From: Geomonas edaphica
GTDB lineage: Bacteria > Desulfobacterota > Desulfuromonadia > Geobacterales > Geobacteraceae
DNA length: 64,000 nt
Assembly (NCBI RefSeq): GCF_004917075.1
Contig: NZ_SSYB01000002.1
Coordinates: 519,766 to 583,765, forward strand
Reading direction: 5' to 3'
The notes under the pieces: model-generated
Told to the model about the DNA's origin: nothing
What the model saw: only the letters and a program-made list of their open reading frames with translations
Databases searched by the model: none
Shown here: one piece after another, positions 50,881 to 59,811 of the stretch
Numbering within the stretch: position 1 is the stretch's first letter
Layout of the letters: every line of letters starts with the position of its first letter
Made by a program: the position numbers and the translations under genes

Positions 50881-52836
50881 ATGATACTCCAATGCGACCA
50901 ATGCAATACAAAGTTCAGGCTGGACGACTCTAAGCTTAAGCCGGGGGGCGTGAAGGTGCGTTGTTCCAAGTGCCGACACGTCTTCGTTGCCGGAGCGGAA
51001 CAAAAGCCGGAAGAATCGGACTTCGATGCCCTGCTCTCGGGGTTGGGCGCTCCGGCGCCGGGCCAAGGTGAGGCTGAGGCTGAAGTCTCTGCTTCCGCGC
51101 CGCAGGCCGGGGCCGAGTCTGAAGTCGAAGCCGAGGCTCCCAAAGCCGCCGAAGAGGAAGGGGACCTGGATTTTGGCTCCATAAACATCGAGACCGGGGT
51201 TCCCGCCGGCAAGGAAGAACCTGCAGCCGGCGCTGCCGGGCCATCTTTTGACGAGTTTGAGTTCAGCGCGGAACCGGTGGTTGCTGCCCCGAAGGCTCCT
51301 GCTGCAGCGGATCTGGATTTCGGGGAGTTATCCTTCGACGAAACGCCCGCCGCACCGAAGACTGAGCCGGCTCCCGCCGCTGCAACCGGCGGGCTCGACT
51401 TCGGTGAACTCTCTTTCGACGAGACGCCTGCGGCGGTGAAAGAGCAACCTGCTCCTGAGGCGGCATCGACGTCGGTCGATTTCGGCGAGTTTTCCTTCGA
51501 GGAGACACCCGCGGCCGTGAAAGAAGAGGCCGCTCCCTCGGCGACGTCCCCTTCGGTCGATTTCGGCGAATTCTCCTTTGACGAGACCCCTGCGGCACCT
51601 GTGGAAAAGGCCCCGGAGGCTGCGGGCGAAGCGATCGATTTTGGTGAACTCTCCTTTGATGAGACGCCCGCTGCGGCGAAGGAAGAGCCCGCTCCCGCCC
51701 CCGCTGCCGTGACTGATGATTTTGATTTCGGCGAGTTCTCTTTCGACGAGACGCCTGCCGCTGCCAAGGAGGAGACTCCTCCGGTCGGCGCTGCGCCTGA
51801 CCTTGGTGCGTTTTCCTTTGATGAACCGGCGGCTCCCGCCGTGAAGGAAGCCCCGGCCGGGGAATCGTTCGACTTTGGCGATTTTTCCTTCGAAGAGCAG
51901 GCAGCAGCCGAGGCGCAAGAGCCCGCCGGACCTTCGTCGGCAGGCTTTGAGTCCTTCGCGGCTGAAGAAGAGGTGCCCGCGCCGCAGCAGCCCGTGGTCG
52001 CCGAGCCGGCACCTCCTACTGCCGCAGCCGGTGAGTTTTCCTTGGGTGGGTTCTCTTTCGGAGCGAAATCCGAAGAGCCTCCTGCCGGAGAGGGGACACC
52101 CGCCGAACCCGTGGCGCCTGTAGGTGCCGCGGCGGTCGAAGACGAGGCCGCCAAAACGGCCGCCAAATCCTCGTCTCTTGATTTCAGCTTCGGGGACAAA
52201 TCGTTTGCCGCTTCGGTTCCCGATGAGGCTTTTGACGACGAGCTTCCGCCTCTCTCCATATCTTCGAGACGTAAGGGGCGCTCGGTGCTCACCATCGCCG
52301 TCGTGACCATCTGCATGGTCGTCGTGCTCGCCCTCACCGGCGCCGGGCTTTACGTGCTGCAAAGCGGGCCGGATGCGCTTAAAAAGCTCGACAAGCTCGG
52401 CATAGGCTTCGTCGCCAAGTGGTTCGGCATGGAGGTCCCGGAAGAGGGGCGCATCACCATCAAGAATCCTCTCGCCTCCTTCCACCAGAACAAGGAGGCC
52501 GGTGAACTCTTCGTAGTAACCGGCGAGGCGGTGAACTCCTTCCGCAAGGCGCGCGCCTCGATCCAGGTGAAGGTGAGCATCTTCGACAAGGCGGGTAGGG
52601 TGCTGCTGCAAAAGACAGCCTACTGCGGCAACCGGCTCTCCGACGAACAGCTGAGTACGCTTCCCGTAGCGAAGATCGAATCGATCATGAACAACCAGTT
52701 CGGCGACTCCCTCTCGAATCTGGGCGTGAAACCGGACCAGTCCATCGGCTTCGTCGTCGCCCTCGCCAACGTCCCCAAAGAGGCTGCGGACTTCGGCGTC
52801 GAGGTAGTCGGCTCCACGGTGGCTGCCGGACAGTAA
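50881..52836 (+). CDS. MJ0042-type zinc-finger membrane protein with acidic FGEFSFDETP repeats (DUF3426-like C-terminus)
   Basis: A 651-residue protein in four parts. An MJ0042-type zinc finger uses Cys5, Cys8, Cys28 and Cys31. A long acidic Ala/Pro/Glu-rich region (about residues 45-445) holds six close copies and several decayed copies of a 20-27 residue unit built on DFGEFSFDETPAA-KEE. One membrane helix follows (about residues 465-490). The C-terminal DUF3426-like domain (about 510-650) would lie in the periplasm. The N-terminus stays inside. Similar finger-plus-disordered-linker proteins occur in Myxococcota and Desulfuromonadota, where some act in polarity or motility, but no such role can be shown here. 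The DNA repeats are in-frame and keep codon structure. Confidence 0.82.
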   Translation: MILQCDQCNTKFRLDDSKLKPGGVKVRCSKCRHVFVAGAEQKPEESDFDALLSGLGAPAPGQGEAEAEVSASAPQAGAESEVEAEAPKAAEEEGDLDFGSINIETGVPAGKEEPAAGAAGPSFDEFEFSAEPVVAAPKAPAAADLDFGELSFDETPAAPKTEPAPAAATGGLDFGELSFDETPAAVKEQPAPEAASTSVDFGEFSFEETPAAVKEEAAPSATSPSVDFGEFSFDETPAAPVEKAPEAAGEAIDFGELSFDETPAAAKEEPAPAPAAVTDDFDFGEFSFDETPAAAKEETPPVGAAPDLGAFSFDEPAAPAVKEAPAGESFDFGDFSFEEQAAAEAQEPAGPSSAGFESFAAEEEVPAPQQPVVAEPAPPTAAAGEFSLGGFSFGAKSEEPPAGEGTPAEPVAPVGAAAVEDEAAKTAAKSSSLDFSFGDKSFAASVPDEAFDDELPPLSISSRRKGRSVLTIAVVTICMVVVLALTGAGLYVLQSGPDALKKLDKLGIGFVAKWFGMEVPEEGRITIKNPLASFHQNKEAGELFVVTGEAVNSFRKARASIQVKVSIFDKAGRVLLQKTAYCGNRLSDEQLSTLPVAKIESIMNNQFGDSLSNLGVKPDQSIGFVVALANVPKEAADFGVEVVGSTVAAGQ

Positions 52837-52859
52837 AACGGGTAGGGGATGAAAAATGG

Positions 52860-52888
52860 AAAAGGCCGGCTTAAAAGCCGGCCTTTTT
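52860..52888 (+). terminator. Terminator of the zinc-finger gene, bidirectional
   Basis: AAAAGGCCGGCTT (52860-52872) and AAGCCGGCCTTTT (52875-52887) form a strong stem with a T-tract, 24 bp after the stop and 25 bp before the converging amidase stop. Confidence 0.92.
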
Positions 52889-52912
52889 GCGTTTGGAGAG
52901 TGTCTTCTTCTC

Positions 52913-54178
52913 TCAGGCGGGTGCCTTGTTCAGTGCGGTGATGTACCCCTTGATGCCGGCTAAAATGCCGTCGGCGGTCACCTCCTGGTAGTGCGGGTCC
53001 TTGAGCTTCTGTTCGTCCCGCTCGTTGCTCAAAAACGCGGTCTCCACCAGGATGCTCGGCATGGTAGCACCCACGAGTACGTAGAAGGGGCCCTGCTTCA
53101 CTCCGAGGTTCTTCACCGTCGGGTACGCCGAGAGCGCCTTTTTGTGCAGTGCCTTCTGTACCTCCTCCGCGAGATGCGCGGAGTCGTTCAGCTTGTAGTT
53201 CGCCATCAGGTCGAAAAGGACGGCCTGCAGGGTGCTTACCTTCTCAAGGCTTGTGCCGTTTTCCTTGGCGGCCAACTGCGCCACCTTCTCGGTCTTGGCG
53301 AGGTTCAGATAGTAGGTCTCGATGCCGTTGGCGCCGTGGTTCAGCGAGGCGTTCGCGTGGATTGAGACGAAAAGATCGGCCCCCACCTTGTTGGCGATCG
53401 CGGTTCTCTCCTGCAGCTCGATGAAGACGTCGGTGGAGCGGGTCATCACGACATCGATTCCGAGCTCTTCGCGGATCTTACGGGCCAGGTCCAGGCCGAT
53501 CTGCAGCACGATGTCCTTCTCCCTCGTGCCAGAGGGGCTGACCGCGCCCGGGTCGTGCCCGCCGTGCCCCGGGTCGACCACGATCCTCCTGATCCTACCC
53601 GGCTTGAACCTTTTGGGCTCCTTTGCCTTTTGCGGCTTCTCGGGCGCGGTGAGCTTGTCGGCCTGCTTCGGTTCGGCCGGGGTGCTCTCGATCACCTCCC
53701 GGGAGGCCGAGATCTCCTGCCTGCGGTCTCCCTTGATGTCGATGATGATGCGGTAGGGATCCGAGAAGGTGAAGACCTTGTATTCCTTGATGCTGTCCAG
53801 ATCGAGAACGACCCTGACCGTGGAGGGGGCGAACTGGGCGATGCGGACGCTTTTTAAAAGTCCGTCACCGACGGTCAAGTCTTTCACGCCGGGGTTTAGG
53901 TGGGTACCCGGCAGGTCGAGATAAAGGCGGCCGGGAAGCTTGTGATGCTCGAATGCCACCTCCTTGTCAGCGGCTATGGATACGCGGGTGTAGTCCGGGG
54001 TGGACCAGTGCCTGAGTTCGGTCACCGGGGTAAGACCGGTAAGCGGCGCGGCGCCCGCCGCCTCGACGAGCCAGGGGGAGAGCAGCATCCCGCCCTGGGC
54101 CGCCAGCGTCCGGCAAGCAAGCCACCGGTAGTAAGGGGGGATCAGCCCGAGGTATTTAACGAACTCCCTGCGTTTCAT
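52913..54178 (-). CDS. N-acetylmuramoyl-L-alanine amidase (AMIN + Amidase_3), probable Tat substrate
   Basis: A 421-residue cell-wall amidase. The N-terminus MKRREFVKYLGLIPP has a twin-arginine look (RREFVK), as in E. coli AmiA/AmiC. An AMIN domain (about residues 55-150) targets peptidoglycan. A Pro/Lys linker leads to the Amidase_3 zinc enzyme (about 195-415) with zinc ligands in VVDPGHGGHDPGA, the Glu after LQIGLDLARKI, FVSIHANAS, and catalytic Glu in SILVETAFLSN. It cleaves stem peptides from glycan during septum splitting. The insertion of an autoinhibitory helix (QLAAKENGTSLEKVSTLQAV) suggests control by an EnvC/NlpD-like activator. It starts 1 bp after the mutS stop. Confidence 0.93.
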   Translation of the reverse strand: MKRREFVKYLGLIPPYYRWLACRTLAAQGGMLLSPWLVEAAGAAPLTGLTPVTELRHWSTPDYTRVSIAADKEVAFEHHKLPGRLYLDLPGTHLNPGVKDLTVGDGLLKSVRIAQFAPSTVRVVLDLDSIKEYKVFTFSDPYRIIIDIKGDRRQEISASREVIESTPAEPKQADKLTAPEKPQKAKEPKRFKPGRIRRIVVDPGHGGHDPGAVSPSGTREKDIVLQIGLDLARKIREELGIDVVMTRSTDVFIELQERTAIANKVGADLFVSIHANASLNHGANGIETYYLNLAKTEKVAQLAAKENGTSLEKVSTLQAVLFDLMANYKLNDSAHLAEEVQKALHKKALSAYPTVKNLGVKQGPFYVLVGATMPSILVETAFLSNERDEQKLKDPHYQEVTADGILAGIKGYITALNKAPA

Positions 54179-54179
54179 C

Positions 54180-56789
54180 TCACATCATCCTTTTTAGTTC
54201 ATCCACGAGGTTGAGCGCCTCGAGCGGTGTTAAGAGCGCCACTTCCACCTCTTTCAGCCTCTCCCTGATGAGATCCTCGCCGGCATCGAAAAGCGACAGT
54301 TGCGGGGACGGGACGGGAGCCTTCTTGCCGCGCGCCAGGCGCGGAACGCCCCCCTCGCCGTACTCCCCCTTTTCCAGGTTGAGGAGGATCTCCTTGGCCC
54401 GGTCGATCACCGCCTGCGGCAGCCCGGCCAGGCGTGCGACCTGGATGCCGTAGGAGTGCGAGGCGCCGCCCGGAACGATCTTTCTCAGGAAGATGATGCG
54501 TTCGTTCCACTCGCGGACCGCGATGTTGAAGTTCTTGATGCCTTGGCGCGTGACGGCGAGCTCGGTCAACTCGTGGTAGTGGGTGGCGAAAAGCGTCTTC
54601 GCCGCGTGCGCCTTGTTGTCGTGCAGGAATTCGGCGACGGCCCACGCGATGGAGACGCCGTCGAAGGTGGAGGTGCCCCGGCCGATCTCGTCCAGGATGA
54701 CGAGGCTCTTCGCCGTGGCTCCCCGCAAAATGGCGGCGCTCTCCATCATCTCCACCATGAAGGTCGAGTGCCCGCGGGCCAGGTTGTCCGAGGCGCCGAC
54801 GCGGGTGAAGATCCTGTCCACGAGCGGGATGCGCGCCCGCTCGGCCGGAACGAAGCTCCCCATCTGCGCCATCAAGGTGATGAGGGCTACCTGGCGCATG
54901 AAGGTCGACTTACCCGCCATGTTCGGGCCGGTGATGATGATCAGCTGGTTCTCGCCGTTGTCGAGGAGCGTGTCGTTCGGGACGAAGCGCTCGGCGGCGT
55001 AGAGGTCCTCGATGACGGGGTGCCTCCCCTCCGTGATGGAGAGCTCAGTCCCCTCGTGCACCTCCGGACGGCAGTACCCCTTGTCGTGGGCGAGCTCTGC
55101 GATCGAGGCGAGGACGTCCAGACAAGCGAGGCGGTCCGCGCTTCTGGCGATCCGCTCACCCTGGGCCGCCGCGGCCTCGCGCACTTCCTGGAACAGGGTG
55201 AACTCAAGGTCCTTGATCCGGTCCTCGGCGCCCAGCACCTTCTCCTCGTACTCCTTGAGCTCCGGGGTGATGTAGCGCTCGGCGTTGGCGAGGGTCTGTC
55301 TCCTGATGTAGTCCTCGGGGATGGACGAGACGTTCGCCTTCGTTACCTCGATGTAGTAGCCGAACACCTTGTTGTAGCGGATCTTCAGCGAGGTGATCCC
55401 GGTGCGCGCCTTCTCCTGGGCCTCGAGGCGGGCGATGAACCCTTTCCCCTCGCGGCTTATGGCGCGCAGCTCGTCGAGCTCGCCGTTGTAGCCGTCTGCG
55501 ATGATGCCCCCATCGCGCAGCACGAAAGGAGGATCCTCAACGATGGCGCGGGTTATCAGGTCGCAGATCTCGGTGAGTGGGTCGATGCCGGCGTCAAGCT
55601 CCTTTAGATAAGGCGCGGTGCATGCGGCGAGTTTCTCCTTTATGGCGGGAAGCCTCGAGAGCGATGAATTGAGGGCGGCGATGTCCTTGGCCGAGGCGGA
55701 GGCGAGGCTTATGCGCCCGTTCAGCCGCTCGAGGTCGTAGACCCCGGAGAGGAGGTTCTTCAGCTCCGCGCGCACCCCGGGGGCCTCGATCAGTTCCTGC
55801 ACCGCATCCTGACGCAGGCTGATCTTCGCGAGGTCCATGAGGGGGTAGTTGATCCACTGCTTGAGTTTTCTTCCCCCCATCGCGGTGACGGTCCGGTCCA
55901 TGAGCCCCAGCAGGGAACCTTTGCGTTTCCCCTCGGAGATGGTGGCGGTCAGCTCCAGGTTACGCCTCGTGGACTCGTCCAGGAGGAGGTGCTGGCTCTC
56001 ACTGTACGGGGTTATCCCGGTCACATGCGGCGCGTTCCCCTTCTGGGTGTCGACCAGGTAGTGCAGGATCGCTCCGGCGGCAAGGAGGGCGGTGGGGAGC
56101 CCCTCGCACCCGAGCGTCTCGGCGGTGGCGCCCTTGAACTGGTTGCCGATCAGGCGTTTGCAGTAGTCGGCGTCGTAGACCCACTCCTCGAAGTAGGTGA
56201 GGCTGCGGTCGTTTTTCAGATGCGCCACATCCTTTGCCTTCGGCTCTTCGCGGAAGGTGGCGGGGAGGATGATCTCGCGCGGCGCGATGCACGCCACTTC
56301 GGCGAGTGCCGCCTGCAGCCCGGCGAGTTCGGTGACCCGGAATTCACCGGTGGAGAGGTCCAGGTAGGAAAGGCCGTAGCACTCGCCGTCGCAGCAAAGG
56401 GCTAAGAGGTAGTTGTTTTCCTTCGGGGAGAGCGAGGCGTCCTCGACGACGAGGCCGGGGGTGACCACCCGCACCACCTCGCGCTTGACGATCCCCTTGG
56501 CGAGTTTCGGGTCTTCGGCCTGCTCGCAGATGGCCACCTTTTCGCCCGCCTCGACCAGCTTCGCGATGTACGGGGCGCAGGAGTGATAGGGGACGCCGCA
56601 AAGCGGGACTTCGGATCCGTCGGCGTTTTTGCCGCGCGAGGTGAGGGTGATACCGAGGATGCGGGAGGCTTTCACCGCATCATCGAGGAACATCTCGTAG
56701 AAGTCGCCGCATCTGAAAAAGAGGATCGCGTCGGGATGTTCAGCCTTGATCTCGAGGAACTGCCGCATCATGGGTGTTATTTCAGACAT
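54180..56789 (-). CDS. mutS: DNA mismatch repair protein MutS
   Basis: An 869-residue full-length MutS. The mismatch-reading loop is [15 protein letters not shown] (Phe-x-Glu). The ATPase has Walker [31 protein letters not shown] and FATHYHEL. The C-terminus ends in [16 protein letters not shown], the usual tetramer/MutL region. The Arg-Cys in FFRCGDF, where Leu or Met is common, is a small variation. I start at the ATG at 56789 (SEITPMMRQ), matching the family; an upstream ATG adds 12 poor residues. No mutL is in the window. Confidence 0.97.
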   Translation of the reverse strand: MSEITPMMRQFLEIKAEHPDAILFFRCGDFYEMFLDDAVKASRILGITLTSRGKNADGSEVPLCGVPYHSCAPYIAKLVEAGEKVAICEQAEDPKLAKGIVKREVVRVVTPGLVVEDASLSPKENNYLLALCCDGECYGLSYLDLSTGEFRVTELAGLQAALAEVACIAPREIILPATFREEPKAKDVAHLKNDRSLTYFEEWVYDADYCKRLIGNQFKGATAETLGCEGLPTALLAAGAILHYLVDTQKGNAPHVTGITPYSESQHLLLDESTRRNLELTATISEGKRKGSLLGLMDRTVTAMGGRKLKQWINYPLMDLAKISLRQDAVQELIEAPGVRAELKNLLSGVYDLERLNGRISLASASAKDIAALNSSLSRLPAIKEKLAACTAPYLKELDAGIDPLTEICDLITRAIVEDPPFVLRDGGIIADGYNGELDELRAISREGKGFIARLEAQEKARTGITSLKIRYNKVFGYYIEVTKANVSSIPEDYIRRQTLANAERYITPELKEYEEKVLGAEDRIKDLEFTLFQEVREAAAAQGERIARSADRLACLDVLASIAELAHDKGYCRPEVHEGTELSITEGRHPVIEDLYAAERFVPNDTLLDNGENQLIIITGPNMAGKSTFMRQVALITLMAQMGSFVPAERARIPLVDRIFTRVGASDNLARGHSTFMVEMMESAAILRGATAKSLVILDEIGRGTSTFDGVSIAWAVAEFLHDNKAHAAKTLFATHYHELTELAVTRQGIKNFNIAVREWNERIIFLRKIVPGGASHSYGIQVARLAGLPQAVIDRAKEILLNLEKGEYGEGGVPRLARGKKAPVPSPQLSLFDAGEDLIRERLKEVEVALLTPLEALNLVDELKRMM

Positions 56790-57023
56790 TTGGGAACCTT
56801 TTCGGGGAAGAGAAACGCGGGGCATCTTAGCAAAATCGCGGCACCATGTAAAGCTTCGCAGGCTCGGCTCTGAAGTCAGTGCCGCTGAGATCCGTTTCGG
56901 GGTGGGATGTCCGACTTCATGGCGGGATAAATGGGTTAATACCGATTTTTTGCCCTCTATCTCTGGAGTTTTGGCCTATATGACTTAGAATCGCCTAAAG
57001 TTTTGCGGCCGACCCACTCAGGG

Positions 57024-57104
57024 CGGTACGCACGGCGGGATGACTGCTGCAGGAGCAGCAGTCGCGAAAGCCGGCAAACCGGTTGCCGGCAAGGGAGGTG
57101 CTGT
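57024..57104 (+). promoter_or_regulatory. Structured leader of the nucleotide-sugar dehydrogenase gene, GEMM-like in parts
   Basis: Two perfect hairpins stand in line: GACTGCTGC/GCAGCAGTC with a 4-nt loop (57042-57063) and GCCGGCAA/TTGCCGGC with a 5-nt loop (57070-57090). The ribosome-binding site AAGGGAGGT follows at once. ACGCAC before the first hairpin and CGCGAAAGCC after it resemble the conserved strands around P1b of GEMM-I (c-di-GMP/cGAMP) riboswitches, but the second GEMM arm is not recognisable. The rest of the 315-bp gap to mutS has no gene. Confidence 0.35.
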
Positions 57105-58391
57105 ATGGGACATGGACGCAAGGTTTCGGTGGTGGGGCTGGGCTATGTCGGGCTGCCGGTTGCGGTGGCCTTCGGAAAAGTGCAGCGTACCATCGGGTTT
57201 GACATCGACGCGAAAAGGATCGAGGAACTGAGCTCCGGAAAGGATCGCACAGGTGAGGTGGAGGGGGCGGATCTCACCGAAACCGACATCGTCTTCACCG
57301 ACCGGATCGATGATCTCAAGCAGGCGGATTTCCACGTTGTTGCGGTCCCGACTCCGGTCGATCCGGCGAAACAGCCGGATCTCTCGCTTTTGTGCAGCGC
57401 CTCGGAAACGGTGGGGCGCGCGCTTAAGAAGGGGGACGTGGTCGTCTACGAGTCGACGGTATATCCGGGGGTGACCGAGGACGTCTGCCTTCCGATCCTT
57501 GAGCGGGTATCGGGGCTCAAGAGCCCGGAGGACTTCACCGTGGGGTACAGCCCGGAACGGATCAACCCGGGGGACCGCGAGCACACCTTCACCAACATCC
57601 TGAAAGTCGTCTCCGGGCAGGACGCCGCCACCCTCGAGATCGTGGCGCAGGTCTACTCGGAGGTGGTAACGCCAGGCGTGCACCGGGCACCATCCATCAA
57701 GGTGGCTGAGGCGGCGAAGGTCATCGAGAACACGCAGCGCGACCTGAACATCGCCCTCATGAACGAACTCGCCCTCATCTTCGACCGGATGGGGATCGAC
57801 ACCGGTGAGGTGCTTGCCGCGGCAGGGAGCAAGTGGAACTTCCTGAACTTCCGTCCCGGGCTCGTCGGTGGGCACTGCATCGGGGTCGACCCCTACTACC
57901 TGACCCACAAGGCGGAGAAGATCGGGTACATCCCGCAGGTGATCCTGGCCGGACGGCGCATCAACGACGGCATGGGGAAGTTCGTGGCGCAGCGCGCGGT
58001 GAAGGAGATCATCCGGGCTGGGCACCACGTGCTCGGCTCCTACGTCACCGTGCTTGGACTCACCTTCAAGGAGAACTGCCCGGACCTCAGAAACTCGAAA
58101 GTGGTCGACATCCTGGGCGAGCTCTGGGACTACGGCCTGAACGTGCAGGTCTGCGACCCGATGGCAGACCCGCAGGAGGCGAAGAGCGCCTACGGCGTCA
58201 GCTTGAAAGAGCCGGAGCGGCTGCAGCCGGCGGTCGCGGTCATCGTGGCGGTGGCGCACGACGTCTACCGCAACTGGACACCGGCCAAGTTCGCGAGCCT
58301 CATGGTAGAAAACCCGGTGTTGATCGACGTGAAAGGGATCTACGACGGCCGGCAGATGGCATCGGCCGGCATCCGTATCTGGTGCCTGTAG
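57105..58391 (+). CDS. Nucleotide-sugar dehydrogenase (UDP-GlcNAc/GalNAc 6-dehydrogenase type, TviB/WbpA-like)
   Basis: A 428-residue NAD-dependent enzyme that oxidises the C6 hydroxyl of a UDP-sugar to a uronic acid. The Rossmann motif VVGLGYVGLPVAVAF, TPVDPAKQPDLS, EVLAAAGSKWNFLNFRPGLV, catalytic Cys258 in GGHCIGVDPYYL and the C-terminal GLTFKENCPDLRNSKV all fit the TviB/WbpA group (UDP-HexNAc 6-dehydrogenases) more than UDP-glucose dehydrogenase. It provides precursors for capsule, O-antigen or exopolysaccharide. The ATG at 57105 has AGGGAGGT upstream. A DACNV-type gene follows after 13 bp. No glycosyltransferases adjoin it. Confidence 0.9.
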   Translation: MGHGRKVSVVGLGYVGLPVAVAFGKVQRTIGFDIDAKRIEELSSGKDRTGEVEGADLTETDIVFTDRIDDLKQADFHVVAVPTPVDPAKQPDLSLLCSASETVGRALKKGDVVVYESTVYPGVTEDVCLPILERVSGLKSPEDFTVGYSPERINPGDREHTFTNILKVVSGQDAATLEIVAQVYSEVVTPGVHRAPSIKVAEAAKVIENTQRDLNIALMNELALIFDRMGIDTGEVLAAAGSKWNFLNFRPGLVGGHCIGVDPYYLTHKAEKIGYIPQVILAGRRINDGMGKFVAQRAVKEIIRAGHHVLGSYVTVLGLTFKENCPDLRNSKVVDILGELWDYGLNVQVCDPMADPQEAKSAYGVSLKEPERLQPAVAVIVAVAHDVYRNWTPAKFASLMVENPVLIDVKGIYDGRQMASAGIRIWCL

Positions 58392-58404
58392 CCGAGGTGG
58401 TGAT

Positions 58405-59766
58405 ATGAAACGGAGCCCAGCCCACAGCCCGGCCGCCGGGCACTGCTATCCCAAGGACCTCGTCGCCTTCGTCTTCGAGAGGTGGCAGGACCGCGCCTTC
58501 GTGGCGCGGGTCTGCCCCGAGGCCGAGCCGGGAGGTTTCCGGCTTCCCGAGCGCGACGTTCTCGAGCAGGTGATCTCGACCTGCTACCAGGCGAGCCTTC
58601 TGCGCGAGGAGGAGCGCCCGGTGATGTTCCGTCTGATCATCCGGGACTCCTACCTCTTCGCCGCCCACGAGGGACCCCCCACGGGGATGCACCGGCTCAT
58701 CTTCTCGAGAACCCGTCCCTTCAACGAATACGAACTGCATCGCTTGGCCCCGGCTGCAGACTTCTACCGGACCCTCATCGGCATCTGTATCGACCCGGCG
58801 CACGGGGCCCAGATCTGGGGGCTGCTCCACTCGGGAACCCGCTGGATGCACGCCGTGTACGGCGGCCGGAAGACCTCTCCCCCCTTGCCGCAGAGCCTCG
58901 TGGTCTACGTAACCGGCCCGGGGCAGATCTCGGTGTGCGCCGGTGACGAAATCATCGCGTCCTTGAACGGCGGGCAGATCAACTGTCCGTCTATCGACGT
59001 CTTCAACTCCAGCTGGTTCGGAAAGAGCCTCGCTGCCCTGAACGAGGAGACCTTCGCGCTGCACCGCTGCGCGCGCAGGCGCGCCGAGCGACCCTGGGCC
59101 GAGCTCGACCCTGACTTCGGCAGCAACATAGGGCAGCAGGCACTCAGGCGCATCATCAGCGTGATCAGGAACTCGAACCACGGGGGGCTGCTCGTTTACC
59201 TTCCCCCCGAACTGGCCGATGAGATCATGCAGGAGAACCAGTACCTCACGGTTAAGTACCAGTTCCTTGAGCTCGATTCCAGACAGCGCTTCCTCTCCCT
59301 CACCCTGCGCATCATGAACACCCTGGCCGAGAGCTACGGCGACCCGGAACATCCCGAAAGGAAAGTGGGGTGGCACGAGTACGTGACGAGCAAGAACGAA
59401 TCGATCGCGCTTTTAGACGAGGCGATCTTCGACGTGGCGCACTTCATCGCGGCACTCTCGGCGGTGGACGGGGCGGTCGTCATCACCAAGCGTCAGGAGT
59501 TGCTTGGTTTCGGAGGGGTTATCTCGGGGGATCTGGACAGCGTCGGCATGGTGTCGCATGCCCTCGACACCGAGGGGGAACAGTGCGAGCCGGTTTTGAG
59601 CGAGGGGGTAGGGACGAGGCACCGGGCCGCCTACCGGATCTGCCAGAAGCTGCACAAGGCGATCGCCGTCGTGATCTCTCAGGACGAGACGGTGCAGATC
59701 GTGCGCTGGCACAACGGTTCGGTGACCTACTGGGACCAGATCCCCACCGGCGTACCAGGGTTCTAG
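58405..59766 (+). CDS. DACNV-type protein with DisA_N-like (diadenylate cyclase fold) C-terminus
   Basis: A 453-residue soluble protein. Its C-terminal ~130 residues carry the two nucleotide-binding hallmarks of the diadenylate cyclase (DisA_N) fold: Asp355-Gly-Ala in LSAVDGAVVITKRQ and Arg405-His-Arg in GVGTRHRAAYRIC. The N-terminal ~320 residues match the pattern of the putative sensor domain DACNV, known only from genome surveys of nucleotide signalling. Both catalytic motifs are intact but 50 residues apart, more than the ~33 of true cyclases, so it may either make c-di-AMP or bind a nucleotide as a sensor. It is co-transcribed with the sugar dehydrogenase (13 bp gap; GAGGTGGTGAT before the ATG). 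Confidence 0.72.
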   Translation: MKRSPAHSPAAGHCYPKDLVAFVFERWQDRAFVARVCPEAEPGGFRLPERDVLEQVISTCYQASLLREEERPVMFRLIIRDSYLFAAHEGPPTGMHRLIFSRTRPFNEYELHRLAPAADFYRTLIGICIDPAHGAQIWGLLHSGTRWMHAVYGGRKTSPPLPQSLVVYVTGPGQISVCAGDEIIASLNGGQINCPSIDVFNSSWFGKSLAALNEETFALHRCARRRAERPWAELDPDFGSNIGQQALRRIISVIRNSNHGGLLVYLPPELADEIMQENQYLTVKYQFLELDSRQRFLSLTLRIMNTLAESYGDPEHPERKVGWHEYVTSKNESIALLDEAIFDVAHFIAALSAVDGAVVITKRQELLGFGGVISGDLDSVGMVSHALDTEGEQCEPVLSEGVGTRHRAAYRICQKLHKAIAVVISQDETVQIVRWHNGSVTYWDQIPTGVPGF

Positions 59767-59811
59767 GGGGGGAAGTAGCTAGGGCTGTCTGAGCTTATGG
59801 GCACATTCTTC

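Noticed and set aside
51302-51910. Regular DNA repeats that might suggest a CRISPR-like array
   Set aside because: The repeats are in frame, of varying length, and encode a conserved peptide unit within an intact gene.
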